A stretch of DNA of 64,000 nucleotides from Arcticibacter tournemirensis (GTDB lineage Bacteria; Bacteroidota; Bacteroidia; Sphingobacteriales; Sphingobacteriaceae): positions 4,278,001 through 4,342,000 of the forward strand of contig NZ_VFPL01000001.1 of NCBI RefSeq assembly GCF_006716645.1. Direction: 5' to 3'. The notes below the pieces were generated by a model that did no database searches, was not told the origin of the DNA, and saw only the letters and a list, made by a program, of their open reading frames with translations. Shown here piece after piece: positions 19,501 through 27,175 of this stretch; the first letter of the stretch is position 1; every line of letters begins with the position of its first letter. The position numbers were made by a program, and so were the translations under genes.

Positions 19501-20178
19501 TCCGATATCCGATAGCTGTTGTTCAAAATTCTTTAAATGCAGAGCATACTGATCCAGATCGATCTTTATGTCTTCTTCATTCAACGACATGATGATCGTT
19601 TGCTTTATAAACTCAGCTTCCAGTTTAGAGTTTAGAAAAACATTCTGGATGGTACGCGGGAGGTTTTGATATTGCCGGCTTTCAATCATGGCATACTTCC
19701 TGAACTGTGCAGGAAGCCCTTTATTATTTCCATATAAAATATCCCGGTATTCTTCATAGCGTTCAATTTTACGGGTATAAACGGAAGTACCGGAAAATGT
19801 ATTCCTTACCTGGTCCCAAATCATTGCTTTATGATCGGTGCTGATATAATTGGCCCGGTCATAAGCGCCGTCTATAAAGCGAAAAGCGACCCTGCCCTGC
19901 GATTTGTAAGCAAGAACGCAAAAAAGACCGGTTTCCGTAACCACTTCATAAACAATAAATGAATTGCCGTGCGGCAAATAATAATCATCAAAAGACCGCT
20001 TGCCTTTCTCAATGCCCAGCTTCGTTTTATCTGCATTATAAAAAAACAGTATAGCGCGAAGGATGGTACTTTTTCCCACTCCCTGCGTTCCGATGAAGTG
20101 CACATTCCCCGCAATACCTATTTCCGCATAAGCAATATTGGCACTATTGATAAAAATGATTTTATTGAGGTATCTCAT
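16501..20178 (-). CDS. JetC/MksB-like SMC ATPase of a Wadjet-type system
   Basis: 1225 aa. Walker A near the start (GTQGVGKST, residues 30-38), long coiled-coil segments in the middle (about 270-870, very rich in Lys/Glu/Leu/Arg) and a C-terminal ATPase half with a signature-like GSEGTD segment and Walker B FRLHCMMDEIGK. This head-coil-head layout is that of MukB/JetC condensin-like motors, which extrude DNA loops. The second gene product upstream has the size of the KITE subunit and the first that of the kleisin. It overlaps the jetB-like gene by 17 nt and the jetD-like gene by 14 nt, so translation is coupled. A small hinge could lie near residues 530-600 (the WEQSVGKVVDQRSVLFN region). Confidence 0.9.
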   Translation of the reverse strand: MRYLNKIIFINSANIAYAEIGIAGNVHFIGTQGVGKSTILRAILFFYNADKTKLGIEKGKRSFDDYYLPHGNSFIVYEVVTETGLFCVLAYKSQGRVAFRFIDGAYDRANYISTDHKAMIWDQVRNTFSGTSVYTRKIERYEEYRDILYGNNKGLPAQFRKYAMIESRQYQNLPRTIQNVFLNSKLEAEFIKQTIIMSLNEEDIKIDLDQYALHLKNFEQQLSDIGKWTERSRSGEVVVRILADKIAGLHKTVGFLEQEKVHLVRSLFHVHSSLEQAYPGYVKRLDQHREKHAVAVKKVEEADQKFRDKRDKINKEITLMDAKLTEIRRKTENYDQIGIHRLIERVARRSEWESRKTNKQAERALLVGRYQEITNKYEALALQLQNQLDQFINEKNTLGNDVRAASYLKKEEIRKQYDKIMAAIEREHADIKKDAEAALSEKRELVHQLELKKKEAELKRWFENELVASNKAIVNADQKLLVIKNERSASRTQIESLQKNWDLDVKRSEVEYTLKREKIEAQIVAAGRMAEENAAVIANSRNSFYEWLHENKPGWEQSVGKVVDQRSVLFNSGLSPKMVQPDHPLIYGVELDLSGVTSDVKSIADYEQEIQQLNNDIAACQVSLAALTEEQMVEADKLKKKYQPQIRALKDSIALREYEETKLRESREASILERDEWLRKAESEQKAEVTTIKAHIVSAIEERSSAEEQLLVFQKTIKKRLDDKKKERDQRLDAEDQALHTELEKAAVDIAEERNRIVLRKKQIDEQGKKALENEGADVARITALDQELTEVEAELEYIEANRDQVAEYNKDKRELFDHVDDFKAAKKLAETKLSGEQQRYEAGKAKLQETVDQLNEVIKAENQALREMGEDLKAFEDFSKTDTFLRLADHFDETGNESGTSLRLTKLIAAISDKINEAILRMNDLRGSINRFLSNFSSGNIFGFETSLIDDEEYLRFADSLSEFLEENKIEEYEKRTNELFATLVFQVSKETTELVSKEAIINKVINDINRDFVERNFAGVIRGIELRMSPSANKIVTLLQEIRLFNNDYAISLGGANLFSNDDTVHNNKRAVSYLKSFAAEIAGSKQGEVTLSDTFELQFRIVENENDSGWVEKLTNVGSEGTDVLVKAMINIMLLNVFKENASKRFRDFRLHCMMDEIGKLHPNNVKGILKFANDRNIMLINSSPTSYNAVDYKHTYLLTKDSKHATLIKRLITNNMGNATE

Positions 20179-20734
20179 GCTGTATATCTTCGGGAATATT
20201 GATAGTCAGGACTAATTTTTCAAGGTAAGTAAACGAGGATAGCGTCTTATACTCCTGGGAAATATCATTTTCAAGTTCGATGAAATTATCCCTTACCAGA
20301 TGATCTAATACCTTTTCCATGATATCGGTATATTTCTCTTTCCCAGGAGCATATTTCTTTAAGCCTTCCAGTTTGTTTTTCAGGTCCGCGTCAACACTCG
20401 TCCGGGCCAGTATATCAGCTATACGAAAGCGGAACCCGGAACCAAAGCTATTGTCGTAGGTCTTCAGAAAATCCAGAATATCGATCCATTTCATGGCAAT
20501 TTCCAGCTTACGTTCTATTTCAGCACGGTTCTCTGCACGCACAAAATGATAATATTCGTCCCCTTCTTCAAGGATGAGGTTGATTCCTGAAAAGTATTCG
20601 TAATAGGCCTCGAAATCCTGGCTGATTGCATTATAAAGTTTTCGAATGGCATCTTTGGTGCTGTTGGAGCAAATGAACTGGCCTTTGCTGAGAATTTCGA
20701 AAACTTCCGCTGTTTGTTTGGGGATCTCGATCAT
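20162..20734 (-). CDS. JetB/MksE-like KITE subunit
   Basis: 190 aa, acidic and mostly helical (FEILSKGQFICSNSTKDAIRKLYNAI at the start, then DILDFLKTYDNSFGSGFRFRIADILAR). Sequence similarity alone would not identify it; the size, two winged-helix-like regions and position between the kleisin-like gene and the SMC ATPase gene match MukE/MksE/JetB. The ATG lies one base after the stop of the upstream gene and the 3' end overlaps the ATPase gene by 17 nt. In the family this subunit dimerises on the kleisin and contacts the SMC heads and DNA. Confidence 0.82.
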   Translation of the reverse strand: MIEIPKQTAEVFEILSKGQFICSNSTKDAIRKLYNAISQDFEAYYEYFSGINLILEEGDEYYHFVRAENRAEIERKLEIAMKWIDILDFLKTYDNSFGSGFRFRIADILARTSVDADLKNKLEGLKKYAPGKEKYTDIMEKVLDHLVRDNFIELENDISQEYKTLSSFTYLEKLVLTINIPEDIQHEIPQ

Positions 20735-20735
20735 A

Positions 20736-21935
20736 TTATAAAGGGTATATCAGTAAATATTCAGATTCGTGTTTGATTTGGTATTGGTCGGTTAACCGGA
20801 ACTGCGTATCATATTGTGAAATGAGCTGACAATAGATGGTCAGCCTATCCGCAAAAGAGACCGCCATGCCAAAATCGTACGATTCAAGGAAATCAAAAAG
20901 ATTGTTACTGCCTGCCAAGAAGCTGTTCTTTACTTCTTCCAGGTTAACCTGAGAGACCAGCTCAGCGCCCGTTTCCAGATAATCCTGAAGGTTTGTATCG
21001 GCTACAGACTGTCTGATCCGCTGTCCCGACCTTGAACGGGCCTGTACTTTCCTGATCAATTCAAGGCTGGCATCATCAACCTGTAGCTGATCCAGGGACA
21101 GCTTTAAGGCATAAGCGGGTTTGGCTTCAAACAGCAGTGGGTTTTGGGCGCCAAGTACTTGTACAATGTTGGTTTTGGTACGCAGCTCGAATTGATCCTT
21201 CAGGTATTTGAGCTGACGGATCTTCTCTACCAATATGCTCTGACTTCTGAGGCGGTTGAGATATTCGATGATTTGTTTCTGCGCATCGATCAGGTTATGA
21301 CGGCAAATGTTCAACTGACCTTTCAAGTTCAGAATGATCCTTTGCAGCTCTTCATCAGCGGCTATTTTAAAAAAAGTTTGCTCATCGTCCCCCGAAATCA
21401 GGTTATCTGTCAGGCTAATCAGCGTCGATATGTCATTGCGCTTGAGATCCAGATGCTCCAGTTTTGCCTTTTTTACCTGGTAATTAGGCTCGTTTTTAAA
21501 CGTATTGTCAATGTTCCTCTTCAGGTCGACCACGTTGCGGATGGCAATCGTTCCCGTCTTGCGAAGGGCGCTTTTTACTTGTCTGAGATAGGCATATCGC
21601 CGGCTTTCACTATTTTCCTGAAGGTAATATAAGATATTTTGCCGGATGGACTGCAGGTTTTCATTGATGTAAGATACATTGATCTCTTCATTTACCTCCA
21701 GTATCTGCTCGAAGAATTGAAGGAACTGGTCGTCCAGCTCCAAAAAGCTGCCGTTTTCACGCAATACAGCGTATTCAATTAAGATACGCAGCTTATCTTC
21801 ATTATACTCCAGTACTTCCAGCGCATCGTCATATTTGTAAGCGAGCACTTTTCGCTTCTCAAATATTTCGCTGATCAGCTTCTGTTCCCGGCTGAGTATA
21901 TTCAGCAGTTGTTTTATCGAGGAAAATGTTTTCAA
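20736..21935 (-). CDS. JetA/MksF-like kleisin subunit
   Basis: 399 aa, almost entirely helical with long amphipathic stretches and a winged-helix-like start (IKQLLNILSREQKLISEIFEKRK). It is the first gene of the four-gene operon, matching the jetA position; JetA/MksF bridges the SMC heads. The start codon is TTG at 21935 (no in-frame ATG lies between the upstream in-frame stop at 21954 and this codon), followed by AAA ACA. Family assignment comes mainly from the operon; on its own the protein would be called hypothetical. Its length is shorter than the roughly 480 aa I associate with JetA. Confidence 0.8.
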   Translation of the reverse strand: MKTFSSIKQLLNILSREQKLISEIFEKRKVLAYKYDDALEVLEYNEDKLRILIEYAVLRENGSFLELDDQFLQFFEQILEVNEEINVSYINENLQSIRQNILYYLQENSESRRYAYLRQVKSALRKTGTIAIRNVVDLKRNIDNTFKNEPNYQVKKAKLEHLDLKRNDISTLISLTDNLISGDDEQTFFKIAADEELQRIILNLKGQLNICRHNLIDAQKQIIEYLNRLRSQSILVEKIRQLKYLKDQFELRTKTNIVQVLGAQNPLLFEAKPAYALKLSLDQLQVDDASLELIRKVQARSRSGQRIRQSVADTNLQDYLETGAELVSQVNLEEVKNSFLAGSNNLFDFLESYDFGMAVSFADRLTIYCQLISQYDTQFRLTDQYQIKHESEYLLIYPL

Positions 21936-22459
21936 GTTAAGCGCATGTATAAATCAGCAGAATACCGTCAGGTTGAAAAAAGCAGGGCAGTAAAAAACAC
22001 TCTTTGATGTCTTTAAAAGCTAACGCATGTGTGTCCTGGATAATCATTCAATAAATTAAGGCTATAATAACATTCGAAAATAACAAATATTTGATTTTGC
22101 TTATGATACTGCGTGTTTTTCTTTGACAAAATCTGCGACGGAACGAGGAAGGCTCCCAGCATCTCCGCTTGATCCCTAAACGCTCAAAGCAAGAGTGGCC
22201 TTGACTCTAATTTTTATCCGTCTGTGTGTAGCTTAAAAAACTTCATGTACATTTGAAAGGGACGAAACGGTACAACCGATTCTTTTTCCAACGCCTTAGA
22301 TGCTGGTATTGTTAAAGTTTGTTGTAGGCCCCGCCGAAGGTGGTTGCCAATAGTGCAACATAAAAAAATTGCTGAATAATAAATCAGAACTACCATATGC
22401 TCGGCCGGCTACCTCTCATGGGACGATTATGCTTCCCTTTGTTTCTAAATCCAAGACTC
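21936..22459. other. Divergent intergenic region, no firm gene
   Basis: 524 nt between the Jet-like operon (minus) and the histidine kinase gene (plus). A minus-strand frame of 36 codons (21937-22047, starting MIIQDTHALAFKD) ends one base before the TTG of the jetA-like gene; it has no recognisable similarity and may be chance. A TACATTTG at 22248-22255 (plus) fits the -7 consensus for the kinase gene. The rest is non-coding as far as I can see. Confidence 0.4.
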
Positions 22460-25249
22460 ATGAAACAGAAAAAATTTGTCCTGCTGCTCCTACTACTGCT
22501 GCGCGGACTCCCAGGAACCATTTTTGCACAGCAGGAAGATGCGTTCCAGAAAATGAAAGCCGGCGACTGGTTTGAGGTACTCGTTGCAGATACCGCCCGA
22601 AAGCCTGCTGATGAAAGCTACCGCTATAACATCAGATATCTGTTAAAAAAAACCGACGCCTCGGGCAACCGGGAATATACACTGACGTTCGAGCGGATCC
22701 GAATCATACTCTCCCACCCCGGCATCGTAGCCCTTGGCTACGACTCTTATTACCCGCCTTACAGGCAGGGCATGGAAAAGCCTGACCAAAAACCCGTTTT
22801 CCAGTCCAGAGTTGATCCGAAAGGCAAGATTCTTTCCATGAAACCGGGTGCTGAGTTTTCCAGAATCAATCTTTACGAAATCGGGACCCGTAGTACTAAT
22901 GTTGGTAGATGGGTCGAATTAGAACCAATCCATAAAGAAACCGCGACAGTTATTTCCGCAATCATCATGAAAGCCATAGCAAACAGGGAGCAGGACTGGT
23001 ACAGTGGAACGCTCTATCGAAACTCAGGACTAAGCTTCGTGTTATCTGCTGCTTCGTTTCCTCTGAAACCCAATGTACTCATAGAGGGTCATATCAAAAA
23101 TATGACGGCTGAGCTTGCCGGTGAATATGCTCTTTATCTACCTGGTGTCGAGAAGGCGTTCCGGATTTCAGCTGATGGAAGCTTCAGAATGGCTTTTTTC
23201 CTTTCCGAGGGATCAGGCGCGCGCCTGAGAAACCGCCACCGGCTAGAAAAAACACCGGCAAAACCACATTCAGGTACCATGAAAGATGTTGATGTTGTGT
23301 TGGCCATGCGTACAGTCGATATCCCCCTGTTTTTCCGGCCCGGCGATACGCTTAGGATAACAGGTGATGCGCTCGATCCCGAAGGCAGCCTGCAGTTTTC
23401 TGGAAATACTGCTAAAATGGCGGCATTCGGGCTAGACATAGCCAAGGCTACCCTTAAAAAGAATACTCCCGAAATACCTTACGGCGTAAAATTATATTCT
23501 GCTGAAACCTTTATGAAGCAACAGGACGCGGACAGGGCTATCTTCGACAGGCTTAACAAAACCTACAGCGGACAGCTTTCACCGGTTACCGGGAACTATT
23601 ACCGGCTCTGGTTTGCCTTTACTCAAGCTAGCGAGAGACTGGACTTTCTTAGCAAGACCTCTTATAAAAGCAGTCCGGCTTCTACCAGAATGTTTGATGG
23701 GTTTCCGGAGCACTTTTTCGAGGCTGTTGACACCCTGCCCGTAATGATGACCGATTACAACAACGCAGTCTGGTATACTGATTTTATCAATACCTTCCAA
23801 TTCTATCTGAGCGCCAAAGTTGGTCAGCTTAATGGGGGAAGCAGTGGGTTTTTCCTTGGAGACTATGTTCTTTCGTTAAACCACCTTAGGTGCTTTCCTC
23901 TCTACCTTACGTTGGCCGACGCTTTTGAAAACCAGCTTGGAAACAACAGCTGGAAAACAGCCCAGACATTGAAGCCCTACTACGAGGACTTCATTAACAA
24001 TTGCGCAGATACCGTCTTGACCGGACTGGTACGACAGAAATGGGAAACCCTATCATTGTGGGCACCAGGAAAGCCGATTCCCTTAAAAAGCATCAAATTA
24101 GCAGACGGAGGTCTCCTGAATATGAACAGGTTTAAGGGAAAAGTGCTGAACATCACCTTCAACTTCCACTATCCGGATGAAATGAGACGGCTGTTGGAAA
24201 GGATCAAAAAGCAGGATCCCCAGAAAGTGCATTTCCTTATCGTGCAGCTCAAAGAACATAGCTATCCGCCCTCGAGCGTTGTCAGCGAACTGAAAAAGCT
24301 CTCTCAGGTAACCTTTGTAGAGGTCGCGCCCGACAACCAGGCGCTCAGAGAACTGGTGATGCTGGAGAATTTCGATATCAAAACCTTTGTTATGGATTCA
24401 GATCTTGGGATTATCCAGGACAACATTAACGATAGCCCCGATGAGCTCCCGAAAGATAAGAACTTTGAAGAGGCCGTACAAAAAGCACTTGAACCCAAAA
24501 AAATGAGCCGGCAGGAAAAGGCCGAACTGATCAAAATAACATTATGGAGCCTCGGCTCCATAATGTTTGCCGGTTTGGGCTTTCTGTGGATCTACAGGGC
24601 GAGGGTTTCGGCGATCAGAAGAAAGGAATCTCTGAAAAGACGAATCCAGGAACTAGAGATCAGGGCAATACGGTCACAAATGAACCCGCACTTTATGTTC
24701 AATGCATTGAATTCAATCCAATCTCTGATCAATGGCCACCAGTACAAGGAAGCAAACATTTACCTGGAAAAATTTTCATATCTCATGCGCATGGTGCTCA
24801 ATAATTCCGAAAAGACCTTTGTGAGCCTCTCGGATGAACTAGAAGCTGTATCGCTTTATGCCGAGCTGGAAAAGCTTCGCTTCGATTTTGAGTTTGGCCT
24901 CTACATTGGGGCAGAGATCAACAGCGAGCTCATTGAGATACCCGGCATGATCATCCAGCCGCTTGTAGAAAATGCCATTTTGCACGGGATCGCCCAGAAG
25001 GGAGCATCTGGATTATTGGCAATCAGGGTAAGCAGAGTGGGTATTTATCTGAGGGTGGAGGTAACCGACAACGGGACGGGATGGACAGAAAAGGAAGGCA
25101 GAAAACCATCCGGGTTCGGACTGAAGCTAGTTAGAGAACGGCTGCATCTTTTAAATGTTCATGGCGGAATAGGAAAACTGGAGATAATACCTAATTTAGG
25201 GATTCATGCAGAAGGAGTAACCGCTGTGCTCAGCATTCCCCTCGATTAG
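22460..25249 (+). CDS. LytS-type sensor histidine kinase with a periplasmic thioredoxin-like sensor lacking Cys
   Basis: 929 aa from ATG 22460 (MKQKKFVLLLLLLL signal peptide; the frame is open from 22397, but those extra codons would precede the signal peptide). Periplasmic part: a DUF4369-like beta region (ISADGSFRMAF; FRPGDTLRITGDA), a helical middle, then a TlpA/redoxin-like domain starting APGKPIPLKSIKL near residue 530, where the expected W-C-x-x-C site is replaced by FNFHYPDE. One membrane helix near 694-713, then the LytS family kinase core: QMNPHFMFNALNS with the phospho-accepting His about 744, N-box LVENAILHG and DNGTGW, GFGLKLVRERL. It should phosphorylate the LytTR regulator encoded 34 nt downstream. 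Ligand unknown. Confidence 0.9.
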   Translation: MKQKKFVLLLLLLLRGLPGTIFAQQEDAFQKMKAGDWFEVLVADTARKPADESYRYNIRYLLKKTDASGNREYTLTFERIRIILSHPGIVALGYDSYYPPYRQGMEKPDQKPVFQSRVDPKGKILSMKPGAEFSRINLYEIGTRSTNVGRWVELEPIHKETATVISAIIMKAIANREQDWYSGTLYRNSGLSFVLSAASFPLKPNVLIEGHIKNMTAELAGEYALYLPGVEKAFRISADGSFRMAFFLSEGSGARLRNRHRLEKTPAKPHSGTMKDVDVVLAMRTVDIPLFFRPGDTLRITGDALDPEGSLQFSGNTAKMAAFGLDIAKATLKKNTPEIPYGVKLYSAETFMKQQDADRAIFDRLNKTYSGQLSPVTGNYYRLWFAFTQASERLDFLSKTSYKSSPASTRMFDGFPEHFFEAVDTLPVMMTDYNNAVWYTDFINTFQFYLSAKVGQLNGGSSGFFLGDYVLSLNHLRCFPLYLTLADAFENQLGNNSWKTAQTLKPYYEDFINNCADTVLTGLVRQKWETLSLWAPGKPIPLKSIKLADGGLLNMNRFKGKVLNITFNFHYPDEMRRLLERIKKQDPQKVHFLIVQLKEHSYPPSSVVSELKKLSQVTFVEVAPDNQALRELVMLENFDIKTFVMDSDLGIIQDNINDSPDELPKDKNFEEAVQKALEPKKMSRQEKAELIKITLWSLGSIMFAGLGFLWIYRARVSAIRRKESLKRRIQELEIRAIRSQMNPHFMFNALNSIQSLINGHQYKEANIYLEKFSYLMRMVLNNSEKTFVSLSDELEAVSLYAELEKLRFDFEFGLYIGAEINSELIEIPGMIIQPLVENAILHGIAQKGASGLLAIRVSRVGIYLRVEVTDNGTGWTEKEGRKPSGFGLKLVRERLHLLNVHGGIGKLEIIPNLGIHAEGVTAVLSIPLD
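24540..24565. repeat. Perfect 12-bp palindrome inside the kinase gene
   Basis: Arms 24540-24551 and 24554-24565 (CATTATGGAGCC and its inverse) around a 2-nt centre, lying where the membrane helix is encoded. It may be chance codon usage, or a protein-binding site or transcript hairpin. Confidence 0.6.
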
Positions 25250-25283
25250 AAAAGATTGGAACCGAACCCAAAACAACATATAC

Positions 25284-26033
25284 ATGAGAATCAGTACCAT
25301 TCTTATAGATGACGAATCCAGGAGCAGGCAGAATCTGAGGCAGCTGTTGGAAGTTTACTGCCCGGATATCGACGTTGTTGCCGAAGCCGGCTCGCCTACC
25401 GAAGCGCTTAGCCTGATTGCTGTGCACCAGCCAGATCTGCTATTTCTGGACATCGAGATGGGCGAACTTTCCGGATTCGATCTACTCAAGATGCTCCATA
25501 GCCCGCAAACCTTCGAGGTGATCTTTGTCACGGCCTTCGACAGGTATGGGATCCAGGCGGTAAAGGCATGCGCCATTGATTACCTGCTCAAGCCCATAAA
25601 TATAATTGAACTATGCAACGCGGTAAACAAAGCTTTCGGACAGATCGGGCCAAAGAAAGAAAACGAAAAGCTGAGAGAACTGATGGCCAATATTGACCGC
25701 AGGGAAGAAGAACAGCGCATTGCAGTTCCACTTGCAGATAAGATCGAGTTTATTCTGATATCTAAAATACTGCGGCTGGAAGCGGAGGGCAATTACACCC
25801 ATTTTTATCTTGAAGGGGGAAAGCACTACCTGGTCTGCAAAACGCTCAAAGAGTACCAGGATCTGTTGGAAGGATATCAATTCATCCGTACCCATCAGTC
25901 ACATGTCATCAATTTCAAAAAGATCAGCGCCTATGTCAAAAAAGACGGCGGATACATCTCCATGGAGGACGGCAGTTCCGTTCCCATATCCAGACAAAAG
26001 AAGGATGAGGTTCTCTCCCACATCTTGCGCTGA
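25284..26033 (+). CDS. LytTR-family response regulator
   Basis: 249 aa. N-terminal receiver domain (TILIDDESRSRQNLRQLLE with the acidic pair; LLFLDIEMG with the phospho-acceptor Asp about residue 56; FVTAFDRYGIQAVKA with the switch Thr; LLKPI with the conserved Lys) and a C-terminal LytTR DNA-binding domain (LRLEAEGNYTHFYLEGG, RTHQSHVINFKKI, ISRQKKDEV). It follows the LytS-type kinase at 34 nt, so the two form a two-component system; in Bacteroidota such pairs often control adjacent or distant operons for cell-surface or stress functions. Targets cannot be told here. Confidence 0.95.
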   Translation: MRISTILIDDESRSRQNLRQLLEVYCPDIDVVAEAGSPTEALSLIAVHQPDLLFLDIEMGELSGFDLLKMLHSPQTFEVIFVTAFDRYGIQAVKACAIDYLLKPINIIELCNAVNKAFGQIGPKKENEKLRELMANIDRREEEQRIAVPLADKIEFILISKILRLEAEGNYTHFYLEGGKHYLVCKTLKEYQDLLEGYQFIRTHQSHVINFKKISAYVKKDGGYISMEDGSSVPISRQKKDEVLSHILR

Positions 26034-26083
26034 TTTTTCTACCATATTGGCTATGTTTTTAAAGGATAATTGAAGGCAGCTAA

Positions 26084-26206
26084 TTTCGTGACCAACATTC
26101 GCATGACCTGTTGGAACATCGGGTGGTAACTGTATCCGAGATAGCCTACCGGGTGAGCCCGGCCAGCATTTCCCGCCATTTCGGCTATGCGCCTAAATTA
26201 CTTTGA
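26084..26206 (+). pseudogene. Remnant of an AraC-type helix-turn-helix
   Basis: An open stretch of about 40 codons without a start reads HDLLEHRVVTVSEIAYRVSP and then ASISRHFGYAPK, the second helix-turn-helix of AraC-family regulators, with part of the usual FxSxxxFSRxFK region missing. It has stops on both sides and is joined in a different frame to a transposase remnant, so it is a fragment, not a gene. Confidence 0.5.
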
Positions 26207-26326
26207 TAACAGAAGTATCAATGCCTCCGCTGAGTCTTTCAATGTCAAGAAGCCTTCAGAGCACAATACAGATGAGTGGGAGATGTCAATTTTTTCCTCT
26301 TCAGACTCATGAAATTATTTGCCTAG
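26193..26326 (+). pseudogene. C-terminal remnant of an IS transposase (ISAon1-like)
   Basis: The plus-strand frame from 26193 reads LNYFDNRSINASAESFNVK, then after a short deletion continues in another frame AFRAQYR, a TGA stop, then VGDVNFFLFRLMKLFA and a stop at 26326. This is the C-terminus of the DDE transposases typical of Bacteroidota (NAGAESFNAKIKAFR..., FFLFRL). One frameshift and one in-frame stop show decay; the rest of the element is gone. No terminal inverted repeats were found. Confidence 0.75.
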
Positions 26327-26390
26327 TTCACAGATTTTGACACAGATCCATATTTGCCGGATGGAAAAGGTGGAAAATTCTGATCAAAAG

Positions 26391-26424
26391 CAAAAAAAGC
26401 AGCTCTTTTAGAACTGCTTTTAAA
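26391..26424 (-). terminator. Intrinsic terminator after tRNA-His
   Basis: On the minus strand AAAAGCAG pairs with CTGCTTTT across an 11-nt loop and is followed by a T run. It lies immediately downstream of the tRNA 3' end, as expected for its terminator. Confidence 0.75.
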
Positions 26425-26430
26425 ACCCGG

Positions 26431-26505
26431 GGTGGAATATGGGGCTCGAACCCACGACCTCCTGAACCACAATCAGGCGCTCTAACCAACTGAGCTAAAA
26501 CCACC
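26431..26505 (-). tRNA. tRNA-His (anticodon GTG)
   Basis: The minus strand folds into a cloverleaf: D-stem GCTC/GAGC, anticodon stem CCTGA/TCAGG with loop TTGTGGT (anticodon GTG), T-stem GTGGG/CCCAT with loop TTCGAGC. The extra 5' G pairs with discriminator C, the histidine identity pair. Read literally, positions 5 and 6 of the acceptor stem are T opposite T. CCA is not encoded. Confidence 0.93.
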
Positions 26506-26682
26506 GTGTTTTGGAGATGCAAAAATAAGTCATTTCTTTCATTATGCAAATTTTACTTTAAGAAACTTAAGGCTATGCACTAACAGACTGATATTCCACT
26601 GTTTAATTATGCACACTAAGAGGCGATGACATTGATCGATCGACAGATGTCCCCGCACAGGCGTTCTTTCGGTTTATCTTTT

Positions 26683-26690
26683 TACATTTG
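26683..26690 (+). promoter_or_regulatory. Candidate -7 element of rnhA
   Basis: TACATTTG matches TAnnTTTG and would give a leader of about 15 nt before the ATG at 26711. No -33 TTTG at the usual spacing was found. Confidence 0.35.
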
Positions 26691-26710
26691 CGCCTTACAT
26701 TTTGCTTTTC

Positions 26711-27172
26711 ATGATAGAGATCTTTACCGACGGAGCTTCAAGCGGCAATCCGGGACCAGGGGGTTACGGGGTGGTTTTAAGGGCTGGACAACACTATAAG
26801 GAGCTTGCCGGAGGCTTTCGTAAAACTACGAATAACAGGATGGAATTACTTGCTGTAATCGTCGGGCTCGAGGCTCTTAAGAATCCCGGACAGGAAGTGA
26901 TTATTTATTCCGACTCCAAATATGTGGTGGATGCCGTTGAAAAGAAATGGGTGTTTGGATGGCTGAATAAGGGATTTGCCGGAAAAAAGAACAAAGACCT
27001 CTGGCTCCGCTTTCTGCAGTTATACAAACTTCACAAAATTCGTTTTAACTGGATAAAAGGGCATGCCGGTCATCCAGAAAACGAACGCTGCGACCGTTTA
27101 GCAGTCGCAGCATATCAACAAAAGGAAAATTTACTCATCGATTCTGTATTCGAAGCAGAAAACGGGAAGTAA
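26711..27172 (+). CDS. rnhA: Ribonuclease HI
   Basis: 153 aa from ATG 26711 (MIEIFTDGASSGNPGPGGYG); the frame is open a few codons upstream from a TTG, but the ATG gives the normal N-terminus. Catalytic carboxylates are visible: Asp in FTDG, Glu in NNRMELLAVI, Asp in IYSDSKYVVDAV and a C-terminal Asp in ERCDRLA. It degrades the RNA strand of RNA-DNA hybrids such as Okazaki primers and R-loops. It ends 3 nt from the stop of convergent fbp. Length is that of the bacterial enzyme with no extra domain. Confidence 0.97.
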   Translation: MIEIFTDGASSGNPGPGGYGVVLRAGQHYKELAGGFRKTTNNRMELLAVIVGLEALKNPGQEVIIYSDSKYVVDAVEKKWVFGWLNKGFAGKKNKDLWLRFLQLYKLHKIRFNWIKGHAGHPENERCDRLAVAAYQQKENLLIDSVFEAENGK

Positions 27173-27175
27173 AGG

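Noticed and set aside
22214-22396. Minus-strand 60-codon frame upstream of the kinase gene
   Set aside because: No similarity; lies in the intergenic promoter region and overlaps the start of the kinase reading frame.
26328-26549. Minus-strand frame across the tRNA-His gene
   Set aside because: It translates through the tRNA and its terminator, so it is not a gene.
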